DNA of 64,000 nucleotides from an uncultured Parabacteroides sp. (GTDB taxonomy: Bacteria; Bacteroidota; Bacteroidia; Bacteroidales; Tannerellaceae): assembly GCA_934718155.1 (NCBI GenBank), contig CAKUZF010000012.1:1-64000 (forward strand). Reading direction: 5' to 3'. Below, in pieces: positions 52,288 to 61,400 of the stretch; the first letter of the stretch is position 1; the number at the start of each line of letters is the position of its first letter. The notes under the pieces were generated by a model. It was not told the origin of the DNA. It saw only the letters and a list, made by a program, of their open reading frames with translations, and searched no databases. Position numbers and translations under genes: made by a program.

Positions 52288-53040
52288 ATGAAAAAGTTAA
52301 CTTGGATAAGCGCTTTCTTTAGCCTGTTACTGTGCGGTCAGACTCTGCACGCACAAAAAGAACTTGGGATCTTTAATTCTGTAGCCGTAGGCATCAGTGC
52401 GGGATCTGTTGGTATCGGTGTTGATGTCTCCACCCCTATCACTCCCTACGTGATGTTGCGTGGAGGAGTCTCATTCGTCCCCAGCTTCAAAGTACATACA
52501 AACGTAGATGTCAACATCGACGACCCAACAGGAGCGACAGGTTCCCACCCGACCACTTTGCAGATGGAGGGAAATACCAATCGCACGCAGGGTGAATTGA
52601 TCGCCAGTGTTTACCCCTGCCCCAAATTCCCGTTCTTCATTGCGGCGGGAGCCTTTTTTGGAGGCGACAGATTGATGTCAATCACAGGGCATAGCGAGGA
52701 GCTGAAGCAGCTCATTGCGCAAGGCGAGCAGATTGGCGTTGAGATTGGCGACTACGTATTGCCCGTCGATAAGAATGGTGATGTAGCCGGCGGCTTGAAG
52801 GTGAAAGCCTTCCGTCCCTACGTAGGCATCGGCTTCGGCCGCATCGTGCCGAAAGGCCGCATCGGCTTCAGCGGCGAGCTGGGCGTGCAAGTACACGGCA
52901 CACCAGAGGTATATACCGACTATGGCAGCCTCGACAAGCTGATTGGCGATAAGGACCTCGATGACAATTTCACAAAGATCATCGATAAGTTGAAGGTCTA
53001 TCCCGTACTCCGGCTTCGTCTGACAGGCCGTATTTTCTAA
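52288..53040 (+). CDS. Predicted outer-membrane beta-barrel protein of unknown function
   Basis: A 250-residue exported protein (signal MKKLTWISAFFSLLLCGQTL, cleavage near HAQ). The mature part alternates hydrophobic and polar residues as beta-strands (VAVGISAGSVGIGVDVSTPI, RPYVGIGFGRIVPKGRIGF) and ends in the aromatic RLRLTGRIF, as outer-membrane barrels do. A charged insert (about 130-165) may be a loop. I recognise no specific family. It is transcribed alone between a good promoter and terminator. Confidence 0.7.
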   Translation: MKKLTWISAFFSLLLCGQTLHAQKELGIFNSVAVGISAGSVGIGVDVSTPITPYVMLRGGVSFVPSFKVHTNVDVNIDDPTGATGSHPTTLQMEGNTNRTQGELIASVYPCPKFPFFIAAGAFFGGDRLMSITGHSEELKQLIAQGEQIGVEIGDYVLPVDKNGDVAGGLKVKAFRPYVGIGFGRIVPKGRIGFSGELGVQVHGTPEVYTDYGSLDKLIGDKDLDDNFTKIIDKLKVYPVLRLRLTGRIF

Positions 53041-53063
53041 GCAAATTCGTTTTTCTTCATGCG

Positions 53064-53115
53064 TCCCAAGCCTTAAGGGAAAGATTTTCTCCCGTTAAGA
53101 GGCTTGGGATTTTTT
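53064..53115 (+). terminator. Terminator of the outer-membrane protein gene
   Basis: TCCCAAGCCTTAA-GGGA pairs with TCCC-GTTAAGAGGCTTGGGA around an AT-rich loop and is followed by a run of T on the plus strand. Confidence 0.85.
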
Positions 53116-53151
53116 GCTTATGCTTACGAGCTTGCGACTCCGAAAGCTCCT

Positions 53152-53838
53152 TTAGCCGAAGAATTTCCAAATGCTGTAGCTAATCGCATCGTCATACACA
53201 TCCTCCTCTTCGTGCAACTTCACCCAGCGCACCACACGAATAGTCAGCGGAAGCGCCACGACCTCATAGGCCGTCTTCAGCACCACTTGCCAAACCATCA
53301 AGACCGGAAGCTCCTCGGTAGGCACCACGCCCCAGAGCGCCAACGGGAAGAATAGCAGCGAGTCGATGCCCTCGCCTGCCAAGGTGCTCGCAATGGCACG
53401 CAGCGAGAAGTGCTTGCCCTTATGGCGAATCTTCATCCGACTCATCACGAAGGCATTGGCAAACGAGCCTGCCAAGAAAGCTACAAACGAGGCGGCCGTG
53501 ATGCGAGGAGCCAATCCGAAAACAGCATGAAAGCCCTCCTCGTTCTGCCAATAGGGCGCACCCGGTATCCAATCGCACACCGCTCCAACCAGCGCAAAGA
53601 AGAAGTTCATCACAAAGCCCAGCCAAATCAGCATACGGGCCTTGCGATAGCCATACACTTCGCACACGCAATCGTTGATGATGTAACTAATGGGAAAAAC
53701 AATCAAGCCTCCGGTCAGGCTAATGGAAAAAACTGCGATTTGCTTTGTCTCCAACAAGTTTGCCGCAATCAGGCAAACGCAGAACAGTGTGCACAAAAGC
53801 ATAAACAGCACACTGACGTTCTCTTTTTCTCGAATCAT
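53152..53838 (-). CDS. yhhQ: Queuosine precursor transporter YhhQ (VUT family)
   Basis: A 228-residue inner-membrane protein with about six helices (MLLCTLFCVCLIAANLLETK, GGLIVFPISYIINDCVCEVY, ASFVAFLAGSFANAFV). The NDCVCEVYGYRKAR segment and SLAGEGIDSLLFF-like STLAGEGIDSLLFF are YhhQ signatures. It imports preQ0/preQ1 (or queuine) for queuosine synthesis. The ATG lies only 2 nt after a preQ1-type aptamer, so its expression is probably set by the substrate it imports. Confidence 0.92.
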   Translation of the reverse strand: MIREKENVSVLFMLLCTLFCVCLIAANLLETKQIAVFSISLTGGLIVFPISYIINDCVCEVYGYRKARMLIWLGFVMNFFFALVGAVCDWIPGAPYWQNEEGFHAVFGLAPRITAASFVAFLAGSFANAFVMSRMKIRHKGKHFSLRAIASTLAGEGIDSLLFFPLALWGVVPTEELPVLMVWQVVLKTAYEVVALPLTIRVVRWVKLHEEEDVYDDAISYSIWKFFG

Positions 53839-53840
53839 AT

Positions 53841-53876
53841 TCTTGTTTTGTTAAAGGGGGTTGAGCAAGTACCCCT
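53841..53876 (-). ncRNA. preQ1-I riboswitch upstream of yhhQ
   Basis: On the minus strand a P1 stem AGGGG/CCCCU closes a loop, UACUUGCUCAAC, that aligns without gaps with the loop of the Bacillus subtilis preQ1-I aptamer and keeps the ligand-pairing C of the GCU segment. The A-rich tail UUUAACAAAACAAGA ends in CAAG, which pairs exactly with CUUG in the loop to form the H-type pseudoknot. The tail ends 2 nt before the yhhQ ATG, so ligand binding would block ribosome access. Confidence 0.8.
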
Positions 53877-53892
53877 GTCGTTATTTCGGACG

Positions 53893-53900
53893 CAAAGATA
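53893..53900 (-). promoter_or_regulatory. Candidate -7 box for the preQ1 riboswitch-yhhQ transcript
   Basis: Minus-strand TATCTTTG fits TAnnTTTG and is 16 bp before the aptamer, so the leader would be almost only the aptamer. The rest of 53901-54134 shows no gene. Confidence 0.45.
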
Positions 53901-54134
53901 CAATGTTTTTCCGCATTACCATGCCTAACGCCCAACGATACGCCCTCCACAACGCCCACACGACTGGGCACTGCACAACAAAAAGCCGTCTCAAACTTAC
54001 AATATAAAATAAAACGAAGTAAAATTGCTTACAATCAATCATAATTTACACTATATTTGCTTCGCATTTAAAATAGGTATTATTTTTAACGGACTTAAAG
54101 TATGCGCAGATGCATGATTTATGACACAACGTCG

Positions 54135-54142
54135 TATATTTG
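54135..54142 (+). promoter_or_regulatory. Candidate -7 box for dapF-dapL
   Basis: TATATTTG fits TAnnTTTG, 48 bp before the dapF ATG. Confidence 0.45.
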
Positions 54143-54190
54143 CATCGAAATCAATCAAAAAGAAGCAACAAACAAAAGAAACAAAATAAA

Positions 54191-55006
54191 ATGGCAGACT
54201 TGATACGATTCACAAAGATGCATGGACTGGGCAACGACTACATCTACGTAAACACGATGGCCTATCCAATCAAGGAGCCAAGTAAATGCTCTGCCGCATG
54301 GAGCAGTCCGCATTTCGGCATTGGATCAGACGGACTGGTCTTAATCGGCTTTTCGAAAACGGCAGACTTCAGCATGCGCATCTTCAATGCGGATGGCTCG
54401 GAAGCACTGATGTGTGGCAACGCATCGCGCTGCATAGGTAAATATGTCTACGACGAGGGATTGACACACAAGACGACCGTCACCCTGGAGACGCTTTCGG
54501 GCATCAAGGAGTTGCGCCTGAAGGTAAACCCGGCGGATAACAAGGTAGACGAGGCAACGGTCGACATGGGGCAACCCGTCGTAGGCGAGCAGGCGCTCAA
54601 GCTGGAAGCCGACGGGCAATGGCTAAGCGGCACTGAGGTCTCGATGGGCAATCCTCATTTCGTGATTTTTGTCGACGACCTTAGCCAAATCGACCTTTCG
54701 GTATTAGGCCCGCAGCTTGAGCATCACCCACACTTCCCCAACCGCACGAACGTAGAATTCGTACAGGTGATGGCCGACGACGAGGTCAGGATGCGCGTAT
54801 GGGAACGCGGGTCGGGCATCACCCAAGCCTGCGGAACAGGGGCCTGCGCCACAGCGGTAGCCGCCGTGGTCAATGGCAAGACGGGGCGCACCGTCAGAGT
54901 CAACATGGATGGCGGGTCGCTGACAGTCGCTTGGGACGAGGCCGACGGGCATGTCTACATGACCGGAAGCGCCACCAAGGTGTTCGACGGATGGATAAAA
55001 GTATAG
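54191..55006 (+). CDS. dapF: Diaminopimelate epimerase DapF
   Basis: A 271-residue enzyme that converts LL- to meso-diaminopimelate for lysine and peptidoglycan. I use the ATG at MADLIRFTKMHGLGNDY, matching the family. The two catalytic cysteines are in MCGNASRC (Cys75) and QACGTGACA. It is followed 34 bp later by dapL, giving the last two steps of meso-diaminopimelate supply as one unit. Confidence 0.97.
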   Translation: MADLIRFTKMHGLGNDYIYVNTMAYPIKEPSKCSAAWSSPHFGIGSDGLVLIGFSKTADFSMRIFNADGSEALMCGNASRCIGKYVYDEGLTHKTTVTLETLSGIKELRLKVNPADNKVDEATVDMGQPVVGEQALKLEADGQWLSGTEVSMGNPHFVIFVDDLSQIDLSVLGPQLEHHPHFPNRTNVEFVQVMADDEVRMRVWERGSGITQACGTGACATAVAAVVNGKTGRTVRVNMDGGSLTVAWDEADGHVYMTGSATKVFDGWIKV

Positions 55007-55040
55007 ATTGAAAAAAAGCAACATAAAACAACAACAGAAT

Positions 55041-56267
55041 ATGGCATTAGTAAACGAACATTTCTTGAAGCTGCAAAGCAGTTATCTTTTCTCCGACATC
55101 GCCAAGAAGGTGAACGCCTATAAGGTGACCCACCCGAAGAACAAAATCATTCGCATGGGCATAGGCGATGTCACCCAGCCCTTGGCACCAGCCGTGATCG
55201 AGGCCATGCATAAAGCGGTCGACGAATTGGCTCATAAGGAAACCTTCCACGGCTATGGCCCAGAGCAGGGCTACCCCTTCCTGATCGATGCCATCATCAA
55301 GCACGACTATGCCAGTCGAGGCATTGCGATCGAGCCCAGCGAGGTGTTTATCAGCGACGGGGCGAAGAGCGACTGCGGAAACATCGGCGACCTGCTGCGC
55401 CACGACAACAGCATTGGCGTGACCGATCCCGTCTATCCCGTCTATATCGACTCGAACGTGATGAGCGGGCGAACGGGAGTCTTAGAGAATGGGCGCTGGA
55501 CCGACGTGGTCTATATCCCCTGCACCGCCGAGAATCACTTCATACCCGAGCTGCCCAAACGCCGCGTAGACATCATCTACCTGTGCTACCCCAACAACCC
55601 GACAGGCACCACCCTGAGCAAGGAGGAGTTGAAAAAGTGGGTGAACTACGCCTTGGCCAACGATGCCATCATTATGTACGACTCCGCCTACGAAGCTTAC
55701 ATCCAAGACCCCTCCATCCCCCACTCCATCTACGAGATCAAGGGGGCGAAGAAGGTGGCCATCGAGTTTCGCAGTTTCTCGAAGACAGCCGGGTTCACCG
55801 GCGTGCGCTGCGGCTACACCGTGGTGCCGAAAGAGCTGAGCGCCGTCACCCTGCAGGGCGAGCGTGTGCCGCTCAACCGCCTGTGGAACCGTCGCCAGTG
55901 CACGAAGTTCAACGGCACAAGCTACATCACCCAGCGAGGAGCCGAGGCCGTCTACTCACCCGAAGGAAAAGAACAAGTGAAAGCCACAATAGATTATTAC
56001 ATGACTAACGCCCGCATCATGAAAGAGGGGCTGCAAAACTGCGGCTTGCAGGTGTTTGGAGGCGACAACGCCCCCTACCTCTGGCTGAAGACCCCCAACG
56101 GGCTCAGCTCGTGGAAGTTCTTCGACAAGCTGCTGTATGAGTTCAACATCGTGGGCACACCCGGCGTAGGCTTCGGCCCCAGCGGCGAAGGCTACCTGAG
56201 GCTGACAGCCTTTGGCGACAGAGAGAGCACCGAGGAAGCAATTGAACGATTAAGAGTTTTTTGTTGA
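55041..56267 (+). CDS. dapL: LL-diaminopimelate aminotransferase DapL
   Basis: A 408-residue fold-type I PLP aminotransferase that makes LL-diaminopimelate directly from tetrahydrodipicolinate. I use the ATG at MALVNEHFLKLQ, the family start. Key parts are RMGIGDVTQPLAPAVIEAM, CYPNNPTGTTLS, the PLP lysine in RSFSKTAGFTGVRCGY and VGTPGVGFGPSGEGYLRLT. It follows dapF and is closed by a terminator. Confidence 0.97.
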   Translation: MALVNEHFLKLQSSYLFSDIAKKVNAYKVTHPKNKIIRMGIGDVTQPLAPAVIEAMHKAVDELAHKETFHGYGPEQGYPFLIDAIIKHDYASRGIAIEPSEVFISDGAKSDCGNIGDLLRHDNSIGVTDPVYPVYIDSNVMSGRTGVLENGRWTDVVYIPCTAENHFIPELPKRRVDIIYLCYPNNPTGTTLSKEELKKWVNYALANDAIIMYDSAYEAYIQDPSIPHSIYEIKGAKKVAIEFRSFSKTAGFTGVRCGYTVVPKELSAVTLQGERVPLNRLWNRRQCTKFNGTSYITQRGAEAVYSPEGKEQVKATIDYYMTNARIMKEGLQNCGLQVFGGDNAPYLWLKTPNGLSSWKFFDKLLYEFNIVGTPGVGFGPSGEGYLRLTAFGDRESTEEAIERLRVFC

Positions 56268-56285
56268 TTGTTTTGTGTTTTTGAA

Positions 56286-56329
56286 AGAGGAGGCATCTTG
56301 CTGCGAAGCAATGTGCCTCCTCTATTTTT
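56286..56329 (+). terminator. Terminator of dapF-dapL
   Basis: AGAGGAGGCA pairs with TGCCTCCTCT around an inner short stem (TTGC-GCAA), followed by ATTTTTAT on the plus strand, 18 bp after the dapL stop. Confidence 0.8.
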
Positions 56330-56449
56330 ATCACCTCGCAGGTGCTCTCGCCAAGCGAGCCAAAATGAACTTTAACGCCCATTCCAATCGCCCGTTCAAA
56401 GAAATCGCTTCAATTTGTCAGCCTAACATGTATTATAAACACAAACGCA

Positions 56450-56569
56450 TTGGAGTTCGACTATTCCGTGCCCGTCCCCGACTTCAGTTATATGAAGCGC
56501 CAATATGAGCAATTCCTCGCCGTGGAAATCCAAAGCCATCCGTTGGGCGCATCTTCAAAGCACGAATAG
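56450..56569 (+). pseudogene. Possible gene remnant (C-terminal fragment)
   Basis: In the gene-poor stretch between dapL and the inositol synthase, one frame reads a 39-residue coding-like tail (LEFDYSVPVPDFSYMKRQ and on, ending SSKHE and a stop) with codon use like neighbouring genes. It has no convincing start upstream; the frame is open only from 56369. I recognise no family. It may be the end of a decayed gene or chance. Confidence 0.25.
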
Positions 56570-56699
56570 ACCCAATTCAATAGGACCTTCAATAGATAAA
56601 TACCAAAGAATAAATAGGCGATATTGCGCAATTATTGTTCCATATCCATACTAATTCTCAAATACTTGGAAAAAGCCGTTTGTAATATTAATTATTTAG

Positions 56700-56707
56700 T
56701 ATCTTTG
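56700..56707 (+). promoter_or_regulatory. Candidate -7 box for the inositol-phosphate synthase gene
   Basis: TATCTTTG fits TAnnTTTG, with TTG at 56680-56682 (17-bp spacer). The leader would be about 135 nt, long for this window. Confidence 0.5.
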
Positions 56708-56820
56708 CCAGCGGTGTCAATAGCGATTGGCTACGCAACCTATTGAGAGCAATCATCTTAATGCTGCGCACTTCACTTGTCACCAAAACAATTATAATAT
56801 TAGTATTTCATCAAACACAC

Positions 56821-56835
56821 GTTTATTTAATAAAC
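56821..56835. promoter_or_regulatory. 15-bp palindrome before the inositol-phosphate synthase start
   Basis: GTTTATT-T-AATAAAC is a perfect dyad 11 bp before the ATG. It could be an operator or a small RNA hairpin near the ribosome site. Confidence 0.35.
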
Positions 56836-56846
56836 TTAGAACAAAA

Positions 56847-58175
56847 ATGAGACAGACTAACGTTAAGCCAGCTGACGGAAAGCTGGGCATTATGGTCGTT
56901 GGTTGCGGTGCGGTGGCTACCACATTCATGACTGGTGTTTTCATGACTCGTAAAGGACTTGCTAAACCGGTAGGTTCGATGACTCAATACGACAAGATTC
57001 GTGTGGGCAAGGGCGCAGACAAGAAATATCTGCATTACAAGGACATCGTTCCTATCGCCGACCTCAACGACATCGTGTTTGGCACATGGGACGTATATCC
57101 TCAGAACGCTTATCAGGCAGCGATGTATGCCGAAGTGCTGAAAGAGAAAGACATCAACCCCGTGCGCGAGGAGCTGGAGCAGGTAGTGCCCATGAAGGCC
57201 GCTTTCGACAAGAACTATGCGAAGCGTCTGGATGGCGACAACGTGAAGGACTGCAAGACCCGCTGGGAGATGGTCGAAGCGCTGCGCCAAGACATCCGTG
57301 ATTTCAAGCAGAAGAACGGCTGCGCACGCATCGTTGTGATTTGGGCCGCTTCGACTGAGATCTATGTTCCCGTCGACATGAACATCCACGGCTCACTTTC
57401 CGCTCTTGAGGCTGCCATGAAGGCCGACGACCGCGAGCACATCGCTCCCTCTATGTGCTACGCCTATGCCGCACTGACCGAAGGCGCACCGTTCATCATG
57501 GGCGCCCCCAACACAACCGTAGATATCCCCGCCATGTGGGAGCTTGCCGAGAAGACCCAAATGCCTATCGCAGGCAAGGACTTCAAGACAGGCCAGACCC
57601 TCGTGAAGAGTGGCTTCGCTCCTATCATCGGCACACGCTGCCTCGGCTTGAACGGTTGGTTCTCTACCAACATCCTGGGCAACCGCGACGGTCTTGTGCT
57701 TGACGAACCGGCCAACTTCCACACCAAGGAGGTCAGCAAACTCTCAACCTTAGAGACCATCTTGAAGCCCGAGGATCAGCCCGACCTTTACGGACATGGC
57801 AACGACGAGGACACCCAATACTACCACAAGGTGCGCATCAACTACTATCCGCCTCGCAACGACAACAAAGAGGGCTGGGACAACATCGACATCTTTGGCT
57901 GGATGGGCTATCCGATGCAGATCAAGATCAACTTCCTCTGCCGCGACTCCATCCTCGCCGCTCCGCTGCTGCTCGACCTTACCCTGTTGAGCGACCTTGC
58001 CGCACGTGCCGGACGCTTTGGCATCCAGCGCTTCCTGAGCTTCTTCCTCAAGGCTCCTATGCACGACTACACCAAGGGCGAGGAGGCTGTCAACCACCTT
58101 TATCAGCAATACACGATGCTGAAGAACGCAATCCGCGAGATGGGTGGCTACGAAGCCGACGAAGAGATCGACTAA
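56847..58175 (+). CDS. ino1: myo-Inositol-1-phosphate synthase
   Basis: A 442-residue NAD-dependent enzyme that makes inositol-1-phosphate from glucose-6-phosphate, the entry to inositol lipids. I use the ATG at MRQTNVKPADGKLGIMVVG; the longer frame runs through the leader. The Rossmann motif is MVVGCGAVATTFMTG, and family parts include TWDVYPQNAYQAAMYAEVL, SMCYAYAALTEGAPFIMGAP and KINFLCRDSILAAPLLLDLT. In Bacteroides thetaiotaomicron such a gene lies with phosphatidylinositol-type lipid genes; here none of those is adjacent. Confidence 0.95.
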   Translation: MRQTNVKPADGKLGIMVVGCGAVATTFMTGVFMTRKGLAKPVGSMTQYDKIRVGKGADKKYLHYKDIVPIADLNDIVFGTWDVYPQNAYQAAMYAEVLKEKDINPVREELEQVVPMKAAFDKNYAKRLDGDNVKDCKTRWEMVEALRQDIRDFKQKNGCARIVVIWAASTEIYVPVDMNIHGSLSALEAAMKADDREHIAPSMCYAYAALTEGAPFIMGAPNTTVDIPAMWELAEKTQMPIAGKDFKTGQTLVKSGFAPIIGTRCLGLNGWFSTNILGNRDGLVLDEPANFHTKEVSKLSTLETILKPEDQPDLYGHGNDEDTQYYHKVRINYYPPRNDNKEGWDNIDIFGWMGYPMQIKINFLCRDSILAAPLLLDLTLLSDLAARAGRFGIQRFLSFFLKAPMHDYTKGEEAVNHLYQQYTMLKNAIREMGGYEADEEID

Positions 58176-58194
58176 TCGAGATCGAACATACCCC

Positions 58195-58232
58195 AAAAGC
58201 CTCTTTGCTTTCAGAAGCAAAGAGGCTTTTTT
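58195..58232 (+). terminator. Terminator of the inositol-phosphate synthase gene
   Basis: A perfect 16-bp inverted repeat (AAAAGCCTCTTTGCTT, loop TCAG) followed by T residues, 19 bp after the stop. It separates this gene from the following SusCD operon. The region 58233-58459 holds no further gene. Confidence 0.9.
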
Positions 58233-58459
58233 ATGCCCATCTACTACGCCCTTGCAGCCGGCAAAAAGCGAAGAATTGACACAAAAACACGCCTGGGAGA
58301 TTTTTTTTGTTATTATTTACGCACAAATACTGAATTATATGTAACTTGCAGCCGTAAATCAATGAGGTGGACTGGACAGGCCTCACCCTCCAACTGCCTC
58401 ACTGGCACACAGTGTTAATATCAATTCTAACTAATTTTACAAACAACCAAACTTCTATC

Positions 58460-61400
58460 ATGAATTTATCTGACAGTATGCACGGCTTAAGAGGACGCTT
58501 ATGTTGTTTGACTCTGAAGAATGTGCTTTTAGCTCATTGTTTGTTGGCGTTTCCCGCAGCGGGTAGTATTTCAGCCAAATCGTTGCCTTCGCCTTACTTG
58601 AATGGCATTGAGCAACAATCTCGAAAAGTGGCAGGACGTGTCTTACAAAAGGCAGACAATGAGCCAATCATTGGTGCCAACATCGTCGTGACTGGCACGA
58701 CAATCGGCACGATCACAGATGTAGACGGACATTTCGCACTGGACAACCTGCCGGCAAATGCCCAAACGCTCACCATATCTTATGTAGGTATGACGTCGCA
58801 AACGCTTCCAATCCGACCGGAGATGACGATACACCTGGAAGATGACTCGGAGACGTTAGACGAGGTGATGGTCGTGGCCTACGGTACGGCCAAGAAAAGC
58901 ACATTCACCGGATCAGCCAGCCTGCTGAAGTCAGAGAAGATAGAAGCTCGCCCCGTCACCTCGGTCACTTCGGCCCTTTTGGGCGCTACGCCGGGTGTGC
59001 AAGTGGCCTCATCCAGCGGACAGCCTGGCTCAGACTCGAACATCTACATCCGCGGCTTGGGCTCCGTTTCGGCGACGAACACCCCTTTGATCATCCTGAA
59101 CGGCATGCCCTACGACCAGAGCATCAGCAGCATCAACCCGAGTGATATCGAGAGCATGTCGGTCTTGAAAGACGCCTCATCGGCTGCGCTCTACGGCGCA
59201 CGAGGCGGTAATGGCGTCATCTTGATAACCACCAAGACCGGCAACAAGGATCGCATGTCGGTGAACGTGAAAGTCAACCAAGGATTCACCAATCGACAAA
59301 GCCAGGATTATGAACGCCTGGGCGTGAAAGACTACCTAAAGGTGTATTGGGAGAGCGCACGCAACCAGTTGATAAAAGGTGGCACCTCGGCCGAGCAAGC
59401 GGGCGTGGCCGCCGCACAGAACCTGATTACAGGCACATTGGCCTTCAACCCGTTCAACGTGCCCGACGATCAGGTAGTAGATGCCAATGGCGTGCTCAAC
59501 CCGAACGCGCAGTTCATGTGGGCTGACGACACCGACTGGGAAGACGCCATTCAGCGCACGGGTAGCCGCACGGATGTAGGCATGAGCATAAGCGGAGGCA
59601 ACAACAAGTCGGACTATTATCTCTCGGCGGGCTACCTGACCGAAGGAGGCTACATCATCGGCTCGAAGTTCGACCGCTACACCCTGAACACAAACGTAAA
59701 CTCGCAGATCACCCCCTTCCTGAAGATTGGCGGTACGCTCTCGGGCAACATCAGCAAGTCGGAGGGTGAGCAATCGCAAGCAGGAGGAAACAACAGCAAC
59801 CCCTTCCGCTTCACGCGCTACATCGGCCCGATCTATCCCATCCACGTACACGATCCGCGCACCAAAGACTATGTGTTGGATGCCAATGGCAATAAGGTGT
59901 ACGACTTCGGCCAGTCTTACACCATCGAGGAGGGCGTAGAGTCGCCTTCGCGTGCCTATATCTCGGGCAACAACCCGGCAATCGAATTGCAGAACGTCAG
60001 CAAGGGCTACAAGCGCAACCAGCTGAACGCGAAACTGTATGCAGAGATTCGCTTCTTGAAAGACTTCAAGTTTACGGCAAACGGAGCCGTCGGAACAAGC
60101 TCTCGCCTGGGACATTCGGCCGGCATTTACTATCCGGAGAAGACCGAGGTCGGATCGAGCACGAAGACCACTTCGTTTGAGACAACCTGGACGTTCAACC
60201 AGCTGCTTTCTTACACCCGAAATTTCGGCAATCACCATGTCGACGCCCTGTTGGGACATGAAAGCTACGACTACGAATACAACTACCTGAAAGGTTCGAT
60301 GCAGAACCAAACGATCCATAACAACAACTTCGAGTTCAGCAACTACTCGGTGCCCGACGAGCAAGACTCCTATACGAATACGTATAAGACGGAAGGCTAC
60401 CTGGCCCGTGCGAATTACGACTACGACAGCCGCTATTTCCTTTCGGCGTCTATCCGTCGCGACGGCTCCTCACGCTTCCACAAGGATTCGCGTTGGGGCA
60501 CATTCTTCTCGGTAGGTGCGGGTTGGCGCATCGACGAAGAGCCTTTCATGGAGAGTTTCAAGTTCATCGACTTGCTGAAGCTGCGTGTCGCTTACGGCGA
60601 GGTGGGCAATGACGCCATCGGCAGCTACTACGCGTGGCAGGCGGCTTATGAGCCAGCCATGAATGGTTTGGAGGCCGGCTACATCAAGCAACGCGTCGTC
60701 CGCAACAAGGATTTGCAATGGGAAGTGTCGCGCAATGGCGATGTGGCTTTAGAGTTTGAGTTGTTTAAGAACCGCTTCACGGGAAGCGTGGAGTATTTCG
60801 ATCGCCGCTCAAGCAACTTGCTCTTCTCTATTCCGCAAGCGCCCGACACGGGAACGACCAATGCCTATAAGAATGCGGGCACGATGTACAACCGCGGCGT
60901 GGAGGTCGATTTGAGCGGAAAAATCATCCAGACGAAAGATTGGACATGGTCGATGGGAGTTAACGCCACATGGCTGAAAAACAGAATCACCTCATTGCCT
61001 GTAGAACCATATAACAGCGGCGTGCACCGTGTGGAAGAGGGTCATTCTCGCTATGAGTTCTACCTCCGCCAGTGGGCCGGCGTGGATCCCGCCACGGGTA
61101 ATACCATCTATGTGCCCGATCCAGAGCTGACTGAGAACTCGGTCGATCTGGTCAATGTGGATGGCAAAACCTACACGACCAACGTGAATGAGGCCATCTA
61201 CGACTGGGCCGGAGAGGCCATGCCGAAGGTGTCGGGCGGTCTTAACACGAGCGTATCTTGGAAAGACCTCTCTTTGAGCCTGTTGTTCAACTTCCAGCTG
61301 GGAGGAAAGATGTACGACGTGGGCTACGTCAACTTGATGACACAGCCTTCAGGATCGGCCGCCCTGACCGCCAATAAGCACGTTGACATCTTGAAGCGTT

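Noticed and set aside
53841..53876. Simple terminator or attenuator before yhhQ
   Set aside because: The GGGG/CCCC stem is short and not followed by a T run on the minus strand; the loop sequence and the CUUG/CAAG pairing fit the preQ1-I pseudoknot instead.
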